From NCBI GenBank assembly GCA_004282745.1, contig SHMT01000023.1:16110-80109 (forward strand): a stretch of 64,000 nucleotides of DNA, given 5' to 3'. The first letter of the stretch is position 1. Every line of letters starts with the position of its first letter. The position numbers and the translations under genes were made by a program. This document shows, in pieces, positions 26,624 through 36,133 of the stretch. The stretch comes from Candidatus Scalindua sp. SCAELEC01 (GTDB lineage: Bacteria > Planctomycetota > Brocadiia > Brocadiales > Scalinduaceae). Under the pieces are notes generated by a model. The model had not been told where the DNA came from, did no database searches, and saw only the letters and a list, made by a program, of their open reading frames with translations.

Positions 26624-28180
26624 ATGTCCATTGTATTATTAGAGCATCCAAGACCGAAAAACCATAAAAGGTTTGCCGATGTGGTAAACACCCCTCTCTC
26701 CTCCTGTCTCATGACCGGTTACATTGCATCGGTCTTAAAAACCAATGATATCAATACTGAGGTTGTTGATGCAAATCTTCTCGGATGGTCGTTTTCCAAA
26801 ACGATCCAGGAGTTAAAAACGAGGAAATTCAGACTTTTAGGGGTCCATCTCGTTTACCTGTGGGAGAAAACGGAGGAAGTATTTGAGATGCTCGCAGATC
26901 TGCGCAAAGAAGGGGTCCATGCACACATAAATCTTTTCGGTCATTTCCCGACTTTTGCATACCGGGATATTCTCTTGAACTACCCTTTCGTTGACTCTAT
27001 TACTGTCGGCGAACCAGAGGTTACCATTCAGGAGCTTTCAAAAGCGATTATTACCTGTCAAGGTAAACCAGATTTGCGGACAATCGATGGTCTTGCATTT
27101 CACACTTACTCAAGTGGAAGTAAGAATGGAAAGGCAATGACAGGACATCACCTCATTAATATTCACCGAAATGATTTACCGCAGAAGGCTGAAACGGTGA
27201 AGACGAATCCAAGGTCTGTTGTGTCAAACCTTGATACTCTTCCCTCTCCTTTTCGTTACAATTTTGAGATAGTTAAAAAAAGGGGAATTGCTACCTATAT
27301 CCTTGGAAGTCGGGGGTGCTATGGGATCTGCACATTTTGTTATCTTGACCGGTTTTACGGAGATGATTCTACCTGGCGAGGGAGGAGTCCGGAAAATGTA
27401 TTTGAAGAAATTGTTGGCATCTATCGAGATTTTGGAGAAACCTATTTCTATTTTGCAGATGCGAATTTTTTTGGACCGGGAAGGAAGGGGAAGGAACGAG
27501 CTGCGACATTTGCCCGTCTTATGATCGACAAAGGGCTACAAATTCGGTTTGGGATAGAGTGTAGGGTAAACGATATTGAGGCCCAGTCACTTAACCTTCT
27601 TGTGGAAGCAGGACTCAAAAATGTCTTTCTGGGTGTTGAAAGCGGGAGCCAGAAATCGCTCAACAGGCTCAAAAAGCAGACGACAGTTGAGGAGAATAAA
27701 CGGGCCATACGCATGCTCAGACATCACAAGATTGAACCGAATTACGGGTTTATCATGTTTGAACCCGACTCTACTCTCTGTGATGTGAGGGAGAACTTTG
27801 AGTTTCTCAAAGAAATGGAGATGTTACGAAAACCCAGCATTACGGCGCATCTCCTCTATCACCAACAGGCCATATTCAAAGGGATGGCAGATTATGAGAC
27901 GAGAAAAGAAGATGCCGAATCTGTTTCAAAGTTTCATTATGAGTATCGTTATCATCTGAGAGATGAGAATGTAGCACTCTTGGCTGAAAGGGTAAATGGC
28001 TTTTGTCTCGATATTTTAAACAGACTGTCAGGCGAGAGGTTTGGGGAAAAGGGGACCCTTTCCTGCGATTACGACGAAGAGGATTCAATTTCGAAGGAGT
28101 TGAACCAGGAGCTGATCAACTATTTCGAGAAGAGCTTGTCTTCTTTAGAAAACAACAAATCTTATGACCGATTACGATAA
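26624..28180 (+). CDS. B12-binding domain radical SAM enzyme, BzaD/E-like methylase candidate
   Basis: 518 residues. The N-terminal part (1-150) has the layout of a cobalamin-binding domain (SSCLMTGYIASVLK, then VVDANLLGWS, FGHFPTFAY, FVDSITVGEPEVTI). The radical SAM core has its CxxxCxxC cluster at Cys232, 236 and 239 (GSRGCYGICTFCYLDRFYG), followed by YFYFADANFFGPG and GVESGSQKSLNRLKKQT. This is the BchE/BzaD class, which uses cobalamin and SAM to methylate or cyclise. Next to an O-methyltransferase (17-bp overlap) and a ThiC-family gene, it fits BzaD, which adds a methyl group to 5-methoxybenzimidazole. Other methylase or cyclase roles are possible. No clear Shine-Dalgarno. Confidence 0.85.
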   Translation: MSIVLLEHPRPKNHKRFADVVNTPLSSCLMTGYIASVLKTNDINTEVVDANLLGWSFSKTIQELKTRKFRLLGVHLVYLWEKTEEVFEMLADLRKEGVHAHINLFGHFPTFAYRDILLNYPFVDSITVGEPEVTIQELSKAIITCQGKPDLRTIDGLAFHTYSSGSKNGKAMTGHHLINIHRNDLPQKAETVKTNPRSVVSNLDTLPSPFRYNFEIVKKRGIATYILGSRGCYGICTFCYLDRFYGDDSTWRGRSPENVFEEIVGIYRDFGETYFYFADANFFGPGRKGKERAATFARLMIDKGLQIRFGIECRVNDIEAQSLNLLVEAGLKNVFLGVESGSQKSLNRLKKQTTVEENKRAIRMLRHHKIEPNYGFIMFEPDSTLCDVRENFEFLKEMEMLRKPSITAHLLYHQQAIFKGMADYETRKEDAESVSKFHYEYRYHLRDENVALLAERVNGFCLDILNRLSGERFGEKGTLSCDYDEEDSISKELNQELINYFEKSLSSLENNKSYDRLR

Positions 28181-29171
28181 TCTTCACTATATCCATGAAC
28201 TTGGTTACGGTTATTGGAAGTCACAGGTTCTTTTTGTTGCGGTGGAAATGGACATATTTACGCAGATTGGGGTTTGTGGTAAGAGCGGTAAAGTTATCGC
28301 AAAAGAACTTGGCGCTCACCCCAGGTCAACAGAAATGCTCCTTAATGCCCTTGTCTCACTTGGATTTCTTAAAAAAATGAAGGAGACGTTCAAGAATACG
28401 GCTCTGTCAAAGTGTTATTTAGTAAAAGGTGAGCCTCTCTATCAAGGTGATAGAATTCACCACTTTCACAATTTGTGGGATCCCTGGTCAAAATTGGGCG
28501 ACGCAGTGAGGTCGGGGAAACCTACGGCTTTTGATGATGTTCAGGAGGAGGTAGATGAGCAACGATTAAGAGATTTTTTGAAATCCATGCACAACATAGG
28601 TTCGATCCAGGTAGAAGAGGTTTGCAGAAAATTAAAGGTAAATGAGTATAAAAATCTCCTTGATCTTGGTGGTGGCATGGGGACATATGCCGTAAGGTTT
28701 GCAAAGGAAAATCCAGATTTAAGGGCAACGGTCTTTGATCTGCCCGATGTCATTAAGATAACCGACGAGTATATTAGGGAGTCAGGATTGACAGATAGGG
28801 TTGAGACGCAGGGCGGAAACTGCCTTAAGCATGGTTTCGGGAGAGGAAGATTTGACATTGTTTTTGTGTCAAATCTATTACATATGTACAAACCTGTTGA
28901 GAATCGTAACATATTGAAAAAATGTTGGTATTCTTTGACGAAAAAGGGTATAGTCGTTGTTCAAGAATTTGCCTTGAATTCCACGAAAACAAGTCCCACC
29001 TTCGGTACACTGTTTGGTTTGAATATGTTGGTTGGTACATTGGGCGGTGCGATGTACTCGGAGGCTGAGATAAAGGAGTGGTTTGTTAAGGTAGGTTTTA
29101 AAAAGATAAAAAAAATAACCATAAATCGAGATTCGAATTTGATTATTGGATATAAAATGAGTTCTGTTTGA
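28164..29171 (+). CDS. SAM-dependent O-methyltransferase, BzaC-like candidate
   Basis: 335 residues in the two-domain plan of plant-type/CrtF-type O-methyltransferases: an N-terminal dimerisation winged helix ([20 protein letters not shown], then [20 protein letters not shown]) and a C-terminal SAM domain with [30 protein letters not shown] and [13 protein letters not shown]. Its start lies inside the end of the radical SAM gene, so the two are translationally coupled. BzaC of the anaerobic benzimidazole pathway belongs to this family and converts 5-hydroxybenzimidazole to the 5-methoxy compound, which fits the context. The alternative is methylation of some other phenolic product. Confidence 0.87.
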   Translation: MTDYDNLHYIHELGYGYWKSQVLFVAVEMDIFTQIGVCGKSGKVIAKELGAHPRSTEMLLNALVSLGFLKKMKETFKNTALSKCYLVKGEPLYQGDRIHHFHNLWDPWSKLGDAVRSGKPTAFDDVQEEVDEQRLRDFLKSMHNIGSIQVEEVCRKLKVNEYKNLLDLGGGMGTYAVRFAKENPDLRATVFDLPDVIKITDEYIRESGLTDRVETQGGNCLKHGFGRGRFDIVFVSNLLHMYKPVENRNILKKCWYSLTKKGIVVVQEFALNSTKTSPTFGTLFGLNMLVGTLGGAMYSEAEIKEWFVKVGFKKIKKITINRDSNLIIGYKMSSV

Positions 29172-29194
29172 GTGATATTTTGAAAGGAGTAAAG

Positions 29195-30139
29195 ATGTTT
29201 AAGAAGTTTTGCGTACTAGTTGTGTCTGTTTTCCTTGTCCTTCAATGTTGGGGGATGGTATTGGCAAAGGAAGAGGGGGGGGGAACTGACGGTGGTGTTG
29301 CTATAGTTAATGGAGAAGTCATTCCACATCAGGCTCTTGAAAAGGGGTTGAGTGTTTATAAGAAATTAAATCAAGAGGTAACTGATTCAACAAAAAAACT
29401 TGTATTAGACCAGCTAATAGAGAAGTTGTTACTCAAACAGTTTGTGAAAGAGCAGGGAATTATAGTCAGTACTGATGAAATTCAGGCGGAACTGGAAAAG
29501 GTTAAATTCTTTTTCAATTCTAGTCAAAAAGGTTCGGGAGTCACGTTAGAGAAGGTTTTAGAGTCTCGGGGTTCTTCGATTTTCGAATTGAGAGATAAGA
29601 TAAGAAATCAGGTTGCTTTGAGTAAGTATCTGGGTAAAAGTATTAAGGCGGATGATTTGAAGTTATATTTTGATTCTCATCAGGATTGTTTTAATGGAGA
29701 AGAGGTAAGAGCAAGCCATATTTTGGTAGATACACGAACTTTGAAAAGCGAGGCAGCGCTTGCTAAGGCGAATGAAAAAATAGAACAGTTAAAGAAAGAG
29801 ATTGATAACGGAGCTGATTTTGCTGAACTTGCAAAAAAGAATTCTGATTGTCCCTCTTCTGAGAAGGGTGGAGATCTGGGGTTTTTTGAAAGAAGAGGCA
29901 CTATGGTTGCCCCTTTTGCGGATGCAGCGTTTTTGTTGAAAGTAGGAGAGGTGAGTGAACCCGTAAAAACCCAGTTTGGTCTCCATCTCATAAAGGTAAC
30001 AGAGAGGAGAGAGGGGGAAGAGGTCAGTTATGAAGATGAAGAGGTGAAAGAACAAGTTGAGAGTTTTTACCGGGAAGAGAAGACTGAGATCCTCCTTGAG
30101 AGCCTAAGAAAAAATGCCAAGATAGAGATTTTGATGTAA
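29195..30139 (+). CDS. Parvulin-type peptidylprolyl isomerase, SurA/PrsA-like
   Basis: About 314 residues from ATG 29195, which has AAAGGAG five bases upstream; a TTG at 29168 in frame is less likely. The N-terminal signal peptide ([17 protein letters not shown]) indicates export. A SurA_N-like chaperone region follows ([14 protein letters not shown] ... [14 protein letters not shown]), then a rotamase domain with [33 protein letters not shown] and [13 protein letters not shown]. It should help fold periplasmic or outer-membrane proteins. It follows the methyltransferase by 23 bp, so it may share the transcript, although a functional tie is not evident. Confidence 0.93.
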   Translation: MFKKFCVLVVSVFLVLQCWGMVLAKEEGGGTDGGVAIVNGEVIPHQALEKGLSVYKKLNQEVTDSTKKLVLDQLIEKLLLKQFVKEQGIIVSTDEIQAELEKVKFFFNSSQKGSGVTLEKVLESRGSSIFELRDKIRNQVALSKYLGKSIKADDLKLYFDSHQDCFNGEEVRASHILVDTRTLKSEAALAKANEKIEQLKKEIDNGADFAELAKKNSDCPSSEKGGDLGFFERRGTMVAPFADAAFLLKVGEVSEPVKTQFGLHLIKVTERREGEEVSYEDEEVKEQVESFYREEKTEILLESLRKNAKIEILM

Positions 30140-30148
30140 GGGAAAAAA

Positions 30149-30235
30149 GCCAGAGTGGCGGAATTGGCAGACGCGCCGGATTCAAAATCCGGTCCTCGCA
30201 AGGGGGTGTGGGTTCAATTCCCACCTCTGGCACCA
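30149..30235 (+). tRNA. tRNA-Leu (anticodon CAA)
   Basis: 87 bases with a full cloverleaf: acceptor GCCAGAG paired with CTCTGGC, D-arm with GGCGGAATTGGC, anticodon stem CCGGA/TCCGG with loop TTCAAAA (anticodon CAA, reading UUG), a long class-II variable arm (TCCTCGCAAGGGGGT) and T-arm GTGGGTTCAATTCCCAC. The 3' CCA is encoded. It starts 10 bases after the parvulin stop codon. Confidence 0.97.
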
Positions 30236-30238
30236 TGT

Positions 30239-30514
30239 TTAATTTGATTTTTCCAATAAGCCTTGCCTGTGTGGCGTATACTCTTCCCTGATTATTGCAT
30301 GAAACTGAAGGTGCACCTCGGCAATATATAAAGAACCGTCAATAATAGCCAGTTGAATTCCAGTTTTAAGCGTAGGGTAATGTGTATAAACGAAATTGAT
30401 CTCTTTAGGTTGAGTTTCGTTTGTGACGTAATCGGGTGAGGAGGTAAAACAGCACTTGTAGTATTTGCGAACAAAGAGGAGGAAAACGAACCGGAGTTCG
30501 TCGCTGTACATCAT
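30239..30514 (-). CDS. Hypothetical protein coupled to the phosphohexomutase gene
   Basis: 91 codons. The ATG follows the TAA of the mutase gene with no gap (TAAATG on the minus strand), suggesting coupled translation. No recognised domain; the middle reads KEINFVYTHYPTLKTGIQLAIIDGSLYIAEVHLQFHAI, without membrane or metal motifs. It ends 3 bases from the tRNA gene on the opposite strand. It could also be a chance frame. Confidence 0.45.
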   Translation of the reverse strand: MMYSDELRFVFLLFVRKYYKCCFTSSPDYVTNETQPKEINFVYTHYPTLKTGIQLAIIDGSLYIAEVHLQFHAIIREEYTPHRQGLLEKSN

Positions 30515-32020
30515 TTAATTCTCGGAAGATATCTTTAATGCTTTTAGAATCTCCATAGAGGCGGCATTAAGAGTTACGACACGTTCCTCGGTTACTGACT
30601 CGTTATAACAACGAAACTCGGGTGCATTTCCGGAGGCGCGCAGGTGGATGACTTCATCACTATCGAACGTCATGCGCAACCCGTCGGTGCGGTCGATGCT
30701 ACAACAACTGCCACAAAGGTTTCCAAAGATCTCCGTGGCCCTGGACTTATCTTCTGTTTCATCTCCGGTATTGAAAAGAGCCATAATGGAGTTGCTCTTT
30801 TCCTGAGGGAAATTCATCAATCGGTCACTTGCCGTATAACGCTTGGGAAGAGAGGTCGCAAGTTCGGAAATTTTCTTGCCTTCCCTGGCGGCAAGCAGAA
30901 TGATGCTCAGGTGGACGATAACGGCATCACGTGTTGGTAAGGCACGGAGCCTCTTTCCAAATAGCGGAATGTCTGAGTTGGTAAGGAATCCGCCGTTTGC
31001 TTCGTAACCGACTACCACTTTTGCTCCACCCTTACTCGCGTCAATCATAGACTCAATAACAAAGGGCGATCCTATTCGTGTGCGGCTCACACTCTTGAAA
31101 TATCCGGTTTTTTCAACAGCGCTATTACAGCTGACGGGAACACTGACGGAGTCAGCACTCAGGTACCTTGCGCAGAGAATGCCAGCCACGTCACCGCGCA
31201 ACCATCTGCCTCTTTCGTCAAAAATCAACGGACGATCACCATCACCATCGGTTGATATAATTGCGTCAAAAGATCCCGTTTCTGCCCATTTTATAGCTAA
31301 CTCAAGGTCTTCCGGACGAATTGCTTCAGTATCTACGGGAACAAATGTTTCAGATCTGCCCAGAGCGACCGCCTCTGCCCCGAGGCCTTTGATAATGTCC
31401 AGGAGAATGTCGCGTCCAACAGCTGAGTGTTGATAGATACCAATACGTCTGCCGCTCAGGCAGTTGTCTGGGAAGAGATCCAGGTATCGTGCGATATACC
31501 TATCACGGGCTGTACTCAAAGGAGCAAACTCCTCTACAGGAGGAAAAGTAAAACTCGCGTCTTCAGTAAAGAGGTTATCGTCAACGCGTACCAACTGTTC
31601 GCGAATACCGACTTCATCCTCTTTTAAGATCTCTCCTGTAGGCTTGTTAAATTTTATACCGTTTCGGTCGGCGGGGATATGACTGCCGGTCACCATTATC
31701 GATGGTATCTGGTTAACAATACCGTATAAGGCGACAGCCGGAGAAGGTATCTTACCACAATTGACCGGGAGATAACCCATGTCAGCAGTTGCCCGGCGTA
31801 CAGCCTCAATTATCCTGTCTGTACTCGGGCGGTAGTCCCCGGCAATCGCAACCTCTGTGCCACTCTTCTTCAGTTCACCGGTAGACTCAAGGTAGTGGAG
31901 GAATCCCTTTGCATATACATAGCATACCAAATCTGTCATATCAAGGGCTCGACCGCGTGCGCCACTCGTACCAAACTTTACGTTGCTGCTGATCATCAAA
32001 TCCTGAACTTTAATTTTCAT
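30515..32020 (-). CDS. Phosphomannomutase/phosphoglucomutase family enzyme
   Basis: 501 residues, alpha-D-phosphohexomutase superfamily. It interconverts hexose-1- and hexose-6-phosphates in the cytoplasm. Motifs in order: VKFGTSGARGRALDMTDL; the phosphoserine loop SIMVTGSHIPADRNGIKF; the metal loop IISTDGDGDRPLIFDE; the sugar loop YEANGGFL; and a C-terminal phosphate-binding region near HLRASGNAPEFR. TGSHIPADRNG rather than TASHNP is typical of the phosphomannomutase-like subgroup, and EANGG favours mannose or a broad range. GGAAG precedes the ATG. It is transcribed away from the glycan cluster on its right and could feed GDP-mannose to the glycosyltransferases there. Confidence 0.9.
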   Translation of the reverse strand: MKIKVQDLMISSNVKFGTSGARGRALDMTDLVCYVYAKGFLHYLESTGELKKSGTEVAIAGDYRPSTDRIIEAVRRATADMGYLPVNCGKIPSPAVALYGIVNQIPSIMVTGSHIPADRNGIKFNKPTGEILKEDEVGIREQLVRVDDNLFTEDASFTFPPVEEFAPLSTARDRYIARYLDLFPDNCLSGRRIGIYQHSAVGRDILLDIIKGLGAEAVALGRSETFVPVDTEAIRPEDLELAIKWAETGSFDAIISTDGDGDRPLIFDERGRWLRGDVAGILCARYLSADSVSVPVSCNSAVEKTGYFKSVSRTRIGSPFVIESMIDASKGGAKVVVGYEANGGFLTNSDIPLFGKRLRALPTRDAVIVHLSIILLAAREGKKISELATSLPKRYTASDRLMNFPQEKSNSIMALFNTGDETEDKSRATEIFGNLCGSCCSIDRTDGLRMTFDSDEVIHLRASGNAPEFRCYNESVTEERVVTLNAASMEILKALKISSEN

Positions 32021-32074
32021 TTTCTCTTCCGTTAATTAATCCTGCACAATCTCATCGTTTGGTTTCAGTACAAT

Positions 32075-32242
32075 TCAGTAGCGTCCGGTTAGGTTTTTGC
32101 GTAGGTGGTTTTTGTCATACCCGAACGCTTTTATCGGGTATCCAGATACTCGTTTCATCCTAGATTCCCGCTAAAAACATGCAGGAATGACTGCATTTGG
32201 GCAATAAGTTACTCACGCAAAAACCTAACCGGACGCTACTGA
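32075..32242. repeat. MITE-like inverted-repeat element, family 1, copy 3 (best preserved)
   Basis: Perfect terminal inverted repeats of about 27 bp, starting TCAGTAGCGTCCGGTTAGG and ending CCTAACCGGACGCTACTGA. The interior has the ACCCGAACGCTTTTATCGGGT stem-loop and ATTCCCGCTAAAAACATGC, as in copy 2. It lies in the divergent region between the mutase and the glycan cluster; the remaining 218 bases to 32459 contain no gene. Confidence 0.92.
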
Positions 32243-32459
32243 GTACAATTATAAAATGTAATCAAAAATTGTCCAATTATTAATTCCTCTTTATGAAACG
32301 ATATACTAATTTGATTTTTCAAGAAAAGAAGAAAATATATATTTTTTGCTCGCCTGTTATTGTATAATGCTTTTTTGCCGTTAACCATGCTACAATCTAA
32401 AATAGTGTTTCACGGTTATTCTAATGTAAACTGACTTTTGTTTTATTAAGGTAAGAAGT

Positions 32460-34736
32460 ATGAAATTACACGTTCCAACACACATCATTCCAAAGCGCAC
32501 TACCAGCAAGATTGTCTTTGTCGGAACATATGTACCTCGCAAGTGCGGTATTGCCACATTTACTTATGACATTTTTCATTCGATAGCGGAAGAAGCGAGG
32601 TGCGGTAATTGTGGTGTGATCGCTATAAACGATAAGACGGAAGGATATGCCTATCCACAGGATGTCGTGTTCGAGATTAACCAGAACGATATCCAGAGTT
32701 ATCGGGTAGCTGCCGATTATATTAACCTATCGGGTATGGATGTTGTGAGTGTCCAGCATGAATTCGGGATTTTTGGAGGTGAAGGGGGCAATAACATCGC
32801 TTATCTGCTGGGAAATCTGAAGAAACCGGTAGTTACTACGCTTCATACGGTTAACAGTTTTTTAGAGAGTCACTATAATGACTCATTTAGAAAGGTTGCA
32901 AACCTTTCAACTGCATTGGTTGTCATGAGCAACCAGGCAAAGCAAATTGTTAGGGATGTGTATGGTGTTTCGGAAAAGAAGATACATGTTATTCCCCATG
33001 GTATCCCTGATGTGCCCTTCGTCGACCCAAGCTTTTATAAGGATAAATTTGATGCTGAAGGGAGATTTGTGATACTGACATTTGGACTTCTCAGCCCCAA
33101 TAAAGGGATTGAGATGGTATTAAATGCATTGCCTGAAGTTGTTAAAAAGTATCCTAAAGTAGCCTACCTAGTTCTTGGAGCAACCCATCCAAATGTTAAA
33201 CATCTTCAAGGTGAGGAGTACCGTCTGTCACTGCAGATGTTGGTCAAAAAACTGAAACTTGAGCAAAACGTTTTTTTTCACAACAGATTTGTTGAAATCC
33301 ATGAACTTTGTGAGTTTATAGGGGCATGCGATTTATATATTACCCCTTATCTGGGAAAAGAACAGATTGTTAGCGGCACATTGGCATATGCCTTTGGAAT
33401 GGGCAAGGCGGTTATTTCAACACCATACCGGTATGCGCAGGAAATGTTAAAGGATGGTTGCGGAAAACTGGTTGAATTCGGAGACCATGACCATCTCACG
33501 AAGACCATTATAGGTCTTATTGAGAATAGTGCGGAGCGAAATAGAATACGTAAAAAAGCCTATGCGATAGGGAGAAATATGATATGGAAGGAAGTGGCAA
33601 GGCAATACAATAATGTATTCGAAAAAGCCCTTAATGAATACACCATTTCAGGGAGAGGAAGAAGTTTGCAAAAGAGGTTTGTGGAGCATAACCCAATACC
33701 AGAAGTAAAACTCGATCATCTCATTAGGTTGACGGATGATACCGGCATTATCCAGCATGCTACGTATGGTATCCCGAACAGGGACTCGGGCTATTCGGCT
33801 GATGACGTTGCCAGGGCCTTGGTTGTGGTTCTTCAATATTACACGCAATTCCAGGATGAGAAGGTCTTACCTCTTGCAGAGATATATATAAGTTTCTTAC
33901 ACCATGCACAGCTAAAAGATGGTCGTTTCCATAACTTCATGAATTATAAACGGGAGTTTATCGATGACGTAGGGAGCGAGGATACATGGGGCCGTGTTTT
34001 GTGGGCAATTGGTTGTGCTATTTATATAAAATCAAATCATCAAATTCAATTACTGGCCAGAGAACTCTTTGGAAAGGCGATAACCAACCTCGAATTGACA
34101 CATCCACAGGCATTGAGCTATGCAATTCAAGGATTTTACTATTTTCTCCGCAAATATGAAGGTGCAACACAGGAAAAAAGAATTCTACAAGATATGGCAG
34201 ATAAATTGATAGAGTGTTATGAAACGCACAAACGGGAAGAGTGGCACTGGTTTAGTGATTCTATTACGTATGGATACGGTAAGATTATTGAAGCCTTATT
34301 ACTTGCCTATAAAATTATTGAGTGTGATAAATACAGGGAAACGGCCTTTACGTGTCTTGATTCTCTAACGGAGAGATTGTATAGTAATGAATATTTTGAT
34401 TTCGTAGGCAATAAAGATTGGCTGAAACGAGATGGGGAAAGAGAATACTACGATCAGCAACCGATTGATGCAGGTTATTTGGTTCAGACGTATCTTGCTG
34501 CGTACGATGTAAGTAAGGATACGAAGTTTCTGGATTTGGCCCAGGCGGCCTTCGAATGGTTTCTCGGTCGGAATCGAAACGGAGAATCAATCTATGATTT
34601 TGTCACCGGGGGATGTAAAGATGGACTGGGACAGCATGGGGTAAATCTTAACCAGGGCGCAGAATCCATTATCTGTTTCCTGCTCGCTTCTCTCGATATT
34701 ATAAAATACGAAACCGTAAAGACACTTGTGGAGTAA
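32460..34736 (+). CDS. GT4 glycosyltransferase fused to an all-helical (alpha/alpha toroid-like) domain
   Basis: 758 residues. Residues 1-400 form a GT-B family 4 transferase: VFVGTYVPRKCGIATFTYD at the start, SVQHEFGIFGG, TTLHTV, HVIPHGIPDV, ILTFGLLSPNKGIEMVLNAL and a weak EX7E-like region around SGTLAYAFGMGKAVISTP. Residues about 415-750 are helical and rich in aromatic residues (DDVARALVVVLQYY, DTWGRVLWAIGCA, LSYAIQGFYYFLRKYEG, EEWHWFSDSITYGYGKIIEAL, QPIDAGYLVQTYLAAYDV). This resembles glycoside hydrolase or lyase toroids and may trim, hold or measure the glycan. First gene of a cluster with a second GT4, a GH130 and a GT4-cupin. Sugar unknown; mannose is suggested by context. Confidence 0.88.
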   Translation: MKLHVPTHIIPKRTTSKIVFVGTYVPRKCGIATFTYDIFHSIAEEARCGNCGVIAINDKTEGYAYPQDVVFEINQNDIQSYRVAADYINLSGMDVVSVQHEFGIFGGEGGNNIAYLLGNLKKPVVTTLHTVNSFLESHYNDSFRKVANLSTALVVMSNQAKQIVRDVYGVSEKKIHVIPHGIPDVPFVDPSFYKDKFDAEGRFVILTFGLLSPNKGIEMVLNALPEVVKKYPKVAYLVLGATHPNVKHLQGEEYRLSLQMLVKKLKLEQNVFFHNRFVEIHELCEFIGACDLYITPYLGKEQIVSGTLAYAFGMGKAVISTPYRYAQEMLKDGCGKLVEFGDHDHLTKTIIGLIENSAERNRIRKKAYAIGRNMIWKEVARQYNNVFEKALNEYTISGRGRSLQKRFVEHNPIPEVKLDHLIRLTDDTGIIQHATYGIPNRDSGYSADDVARALVVVLQYYTQFQDEKVLPLAEIYISFLHHAQLKDGRFHNFMNYKREFIDDVGSEDTWGRVLWAIGCAIYIKSNHQIQLLARELFGKAITNLELTHPQALSYAIQGFYYFLRKYEGATQEKRILQDMADKLIECYETHKREEWHWFSDSITYGYGKIIEALLLAYKIIECDKYRETAFTCLDSLTERLYSNEYFDFVGNKDWLKRDGEREYYDQQPIDAGYLVQTYLAAYDVSKDTKFLDLAQAAFEWFLGRNRNGESIYDFVTGGCKDGLGQHGVNLNQGAESIICFLLASLDIIKYETVKTLVE

Positions 34737-34878
34737 TATCGTTTTCATTAAGCTGTACCTAATTGAAAAATTTTATTCAGGTAAAATCGTTCCTAAATGA
34801 GATGTTGAGTAATTTCAGATTATGAGCAATTTAAAAAACGGTTAATCAGGAACGATAACCAAAGGAAGAAATGTATAT

Positions 34879-36114
34879 ATGACAAATAATAATCCGCCTA
34901 TTGTGATGATTTCCAGTTACCCTCCGCGACTCTGTGGTATTGGGACTTTTTGCGAAGAGGCGCGGGAATTTATTCAAAAACGTCATCCGGAAAGAGACGT
35001 TCTCGTAATATCCCATACCGATGGAGAAGGAGAGGGGGTCTATCCCATAATAGACATGGATAAACGAGAATGGTGGAAACCTGTGTCAAGAAAGATCGAA
35101 GAGTTGAGGCCCTACGCTGTCCATATTCAACATGAATACGGTCTTTATGAGTACAGAGATACCTATGGCCGAGGTGATGGGAACAGGGGGTTCCTGACCC
35201 TTCTTGATGCCATTAATGAGTGGCCGATTGTAGTTGAACCACACACAGTACACGGTAGATTAACTGAATTTGAAACCCAGTTTGTTCACGACCTTTGTGT
35301 GCGAGTCGACATTGTGATATTAAAATGTCACTACCAGAAGTGGCGACTGGAGTGGACGTTTCCTGGCCATAAGTGGAAAGTTCCGCATAATATCATGATA
35401 ATCCCCCATGGCGCAAGACCCGATAAACATTGGTCCCCATCCGAAATGCCTGAGGTGCGCAAGGAGATAGGACTTGATAAAAGAGCTTATATCAGTGATC
35501 ACCTGGTTGGTCTTACCGGATGGATACAATCCAACAAGAGATGGGATATTTTAACCTCCATGTGGGAGGATATCGTCTTGGAGATTAAGGAAGAAACTGG
35601 TGAGGATTGGGACCTGTTGGCGGCCGGCACTATTCGGGATCCTGCTCATCAACAGGAGTATGATAAGTATAAGACGGATGTTGAACTTCTTGAAAAAAAG
35701 GGCTTGGCACACTATTACGAATTCATACCGCGTGGCGATATCTACTATAAGGTGATGGCTGTTTGTGATTTTATTGTCCTCCCATCTACTGATGAGACCC
35801 AGTCAGGAACCTTGGCAAGGATTATCGCTTTGAATAAACCATATATTACCACAGCACCAATGGAGGGCCTCACATCCCAAACACTTGAGAGTGAAGGCGG
35901 ACTTCTCTTTACTACCAAAGAGATGTTAAGAAAAAAGGTCGTAAGGATGGCCTGTGACGAGAAATTACGTTTCCAGTTAGGAAATAATTTAAGGCATTAC
36001 CTTGATAAAGTCGTATCGTGGGAAGTGGTCGCTACAAAATATGATGAATCCTATGGGATGGCGAGAAATGCAAAGCTAAAGGGTAAAAAAATAGAGATAC
36101 CACCAGAATTCTAA
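34879..36114 (+). CDS. GT4-type glycosyltransferase
   Basis: 411 residues, GT-B fold. The N-terminus (VMISSYPPRLCGIGTFCEEA) resembles that of the preceding fusion gene, so the two probably arose from one ancestor. Further signs: AVHIQHEYGLYEYRD, VVEPHTVHG, IMIIPHGARPDKH, LTGWIQSNKRWD and DETQSGTLARIIALNKPYIT. The donor sugar is not readable from sequence. Ribosome site AAAGGAAG. It ends 20 bp before the GH130 gene, so it is in the same operon. Confidence 0.87.
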   Translation: MTNNNPPIVMISSYPPRLCGIGTFCEEAREFIQKRHPERDVLVISHTDGEGEGVYPIIDMDKREWWKPVSRKIEELRPYAVHIQHEYGLYEYRDTYGRGDGNRGFLTLLDAINEWPIVVEPHTVHGRLTEFETQFVHDLCVRVDIVILKCHYQKWRLEWTFPGHKWKVPHNIMIIPHGARPDKHWSPSEMPEVRKEIGLDKRAYISDHLVGLTGWIQSNKRWDILTSMWEDIVLEIKEETGEDWDLLAAGTIRDPAHQQEYDKYKTDVELLEKKGLAHYYEFIPRGDIYYKVMAVCDFIVLPSTDETQSGTLARIIALNKPYITTAPMEGLTSQTLESEGGLLFTTKEMLRKKVVRMACDEKLRFQLGNNLRHYLDKVVSWEVVATKYDESYGMARNAKLKGKKIEIPPEF

Positions 36115-36133
36115 AAATTTAAGGAAGGAAGTT

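Noticed and set aside
30024..30236. 70-codon frame on the minus strand beginning MVPEVGIEPTPP
   Set aside because: It is the antisense of tRNA-Leu. This MVPEVGIEPT-type peptide is a well-known false protein from tRNA genes.
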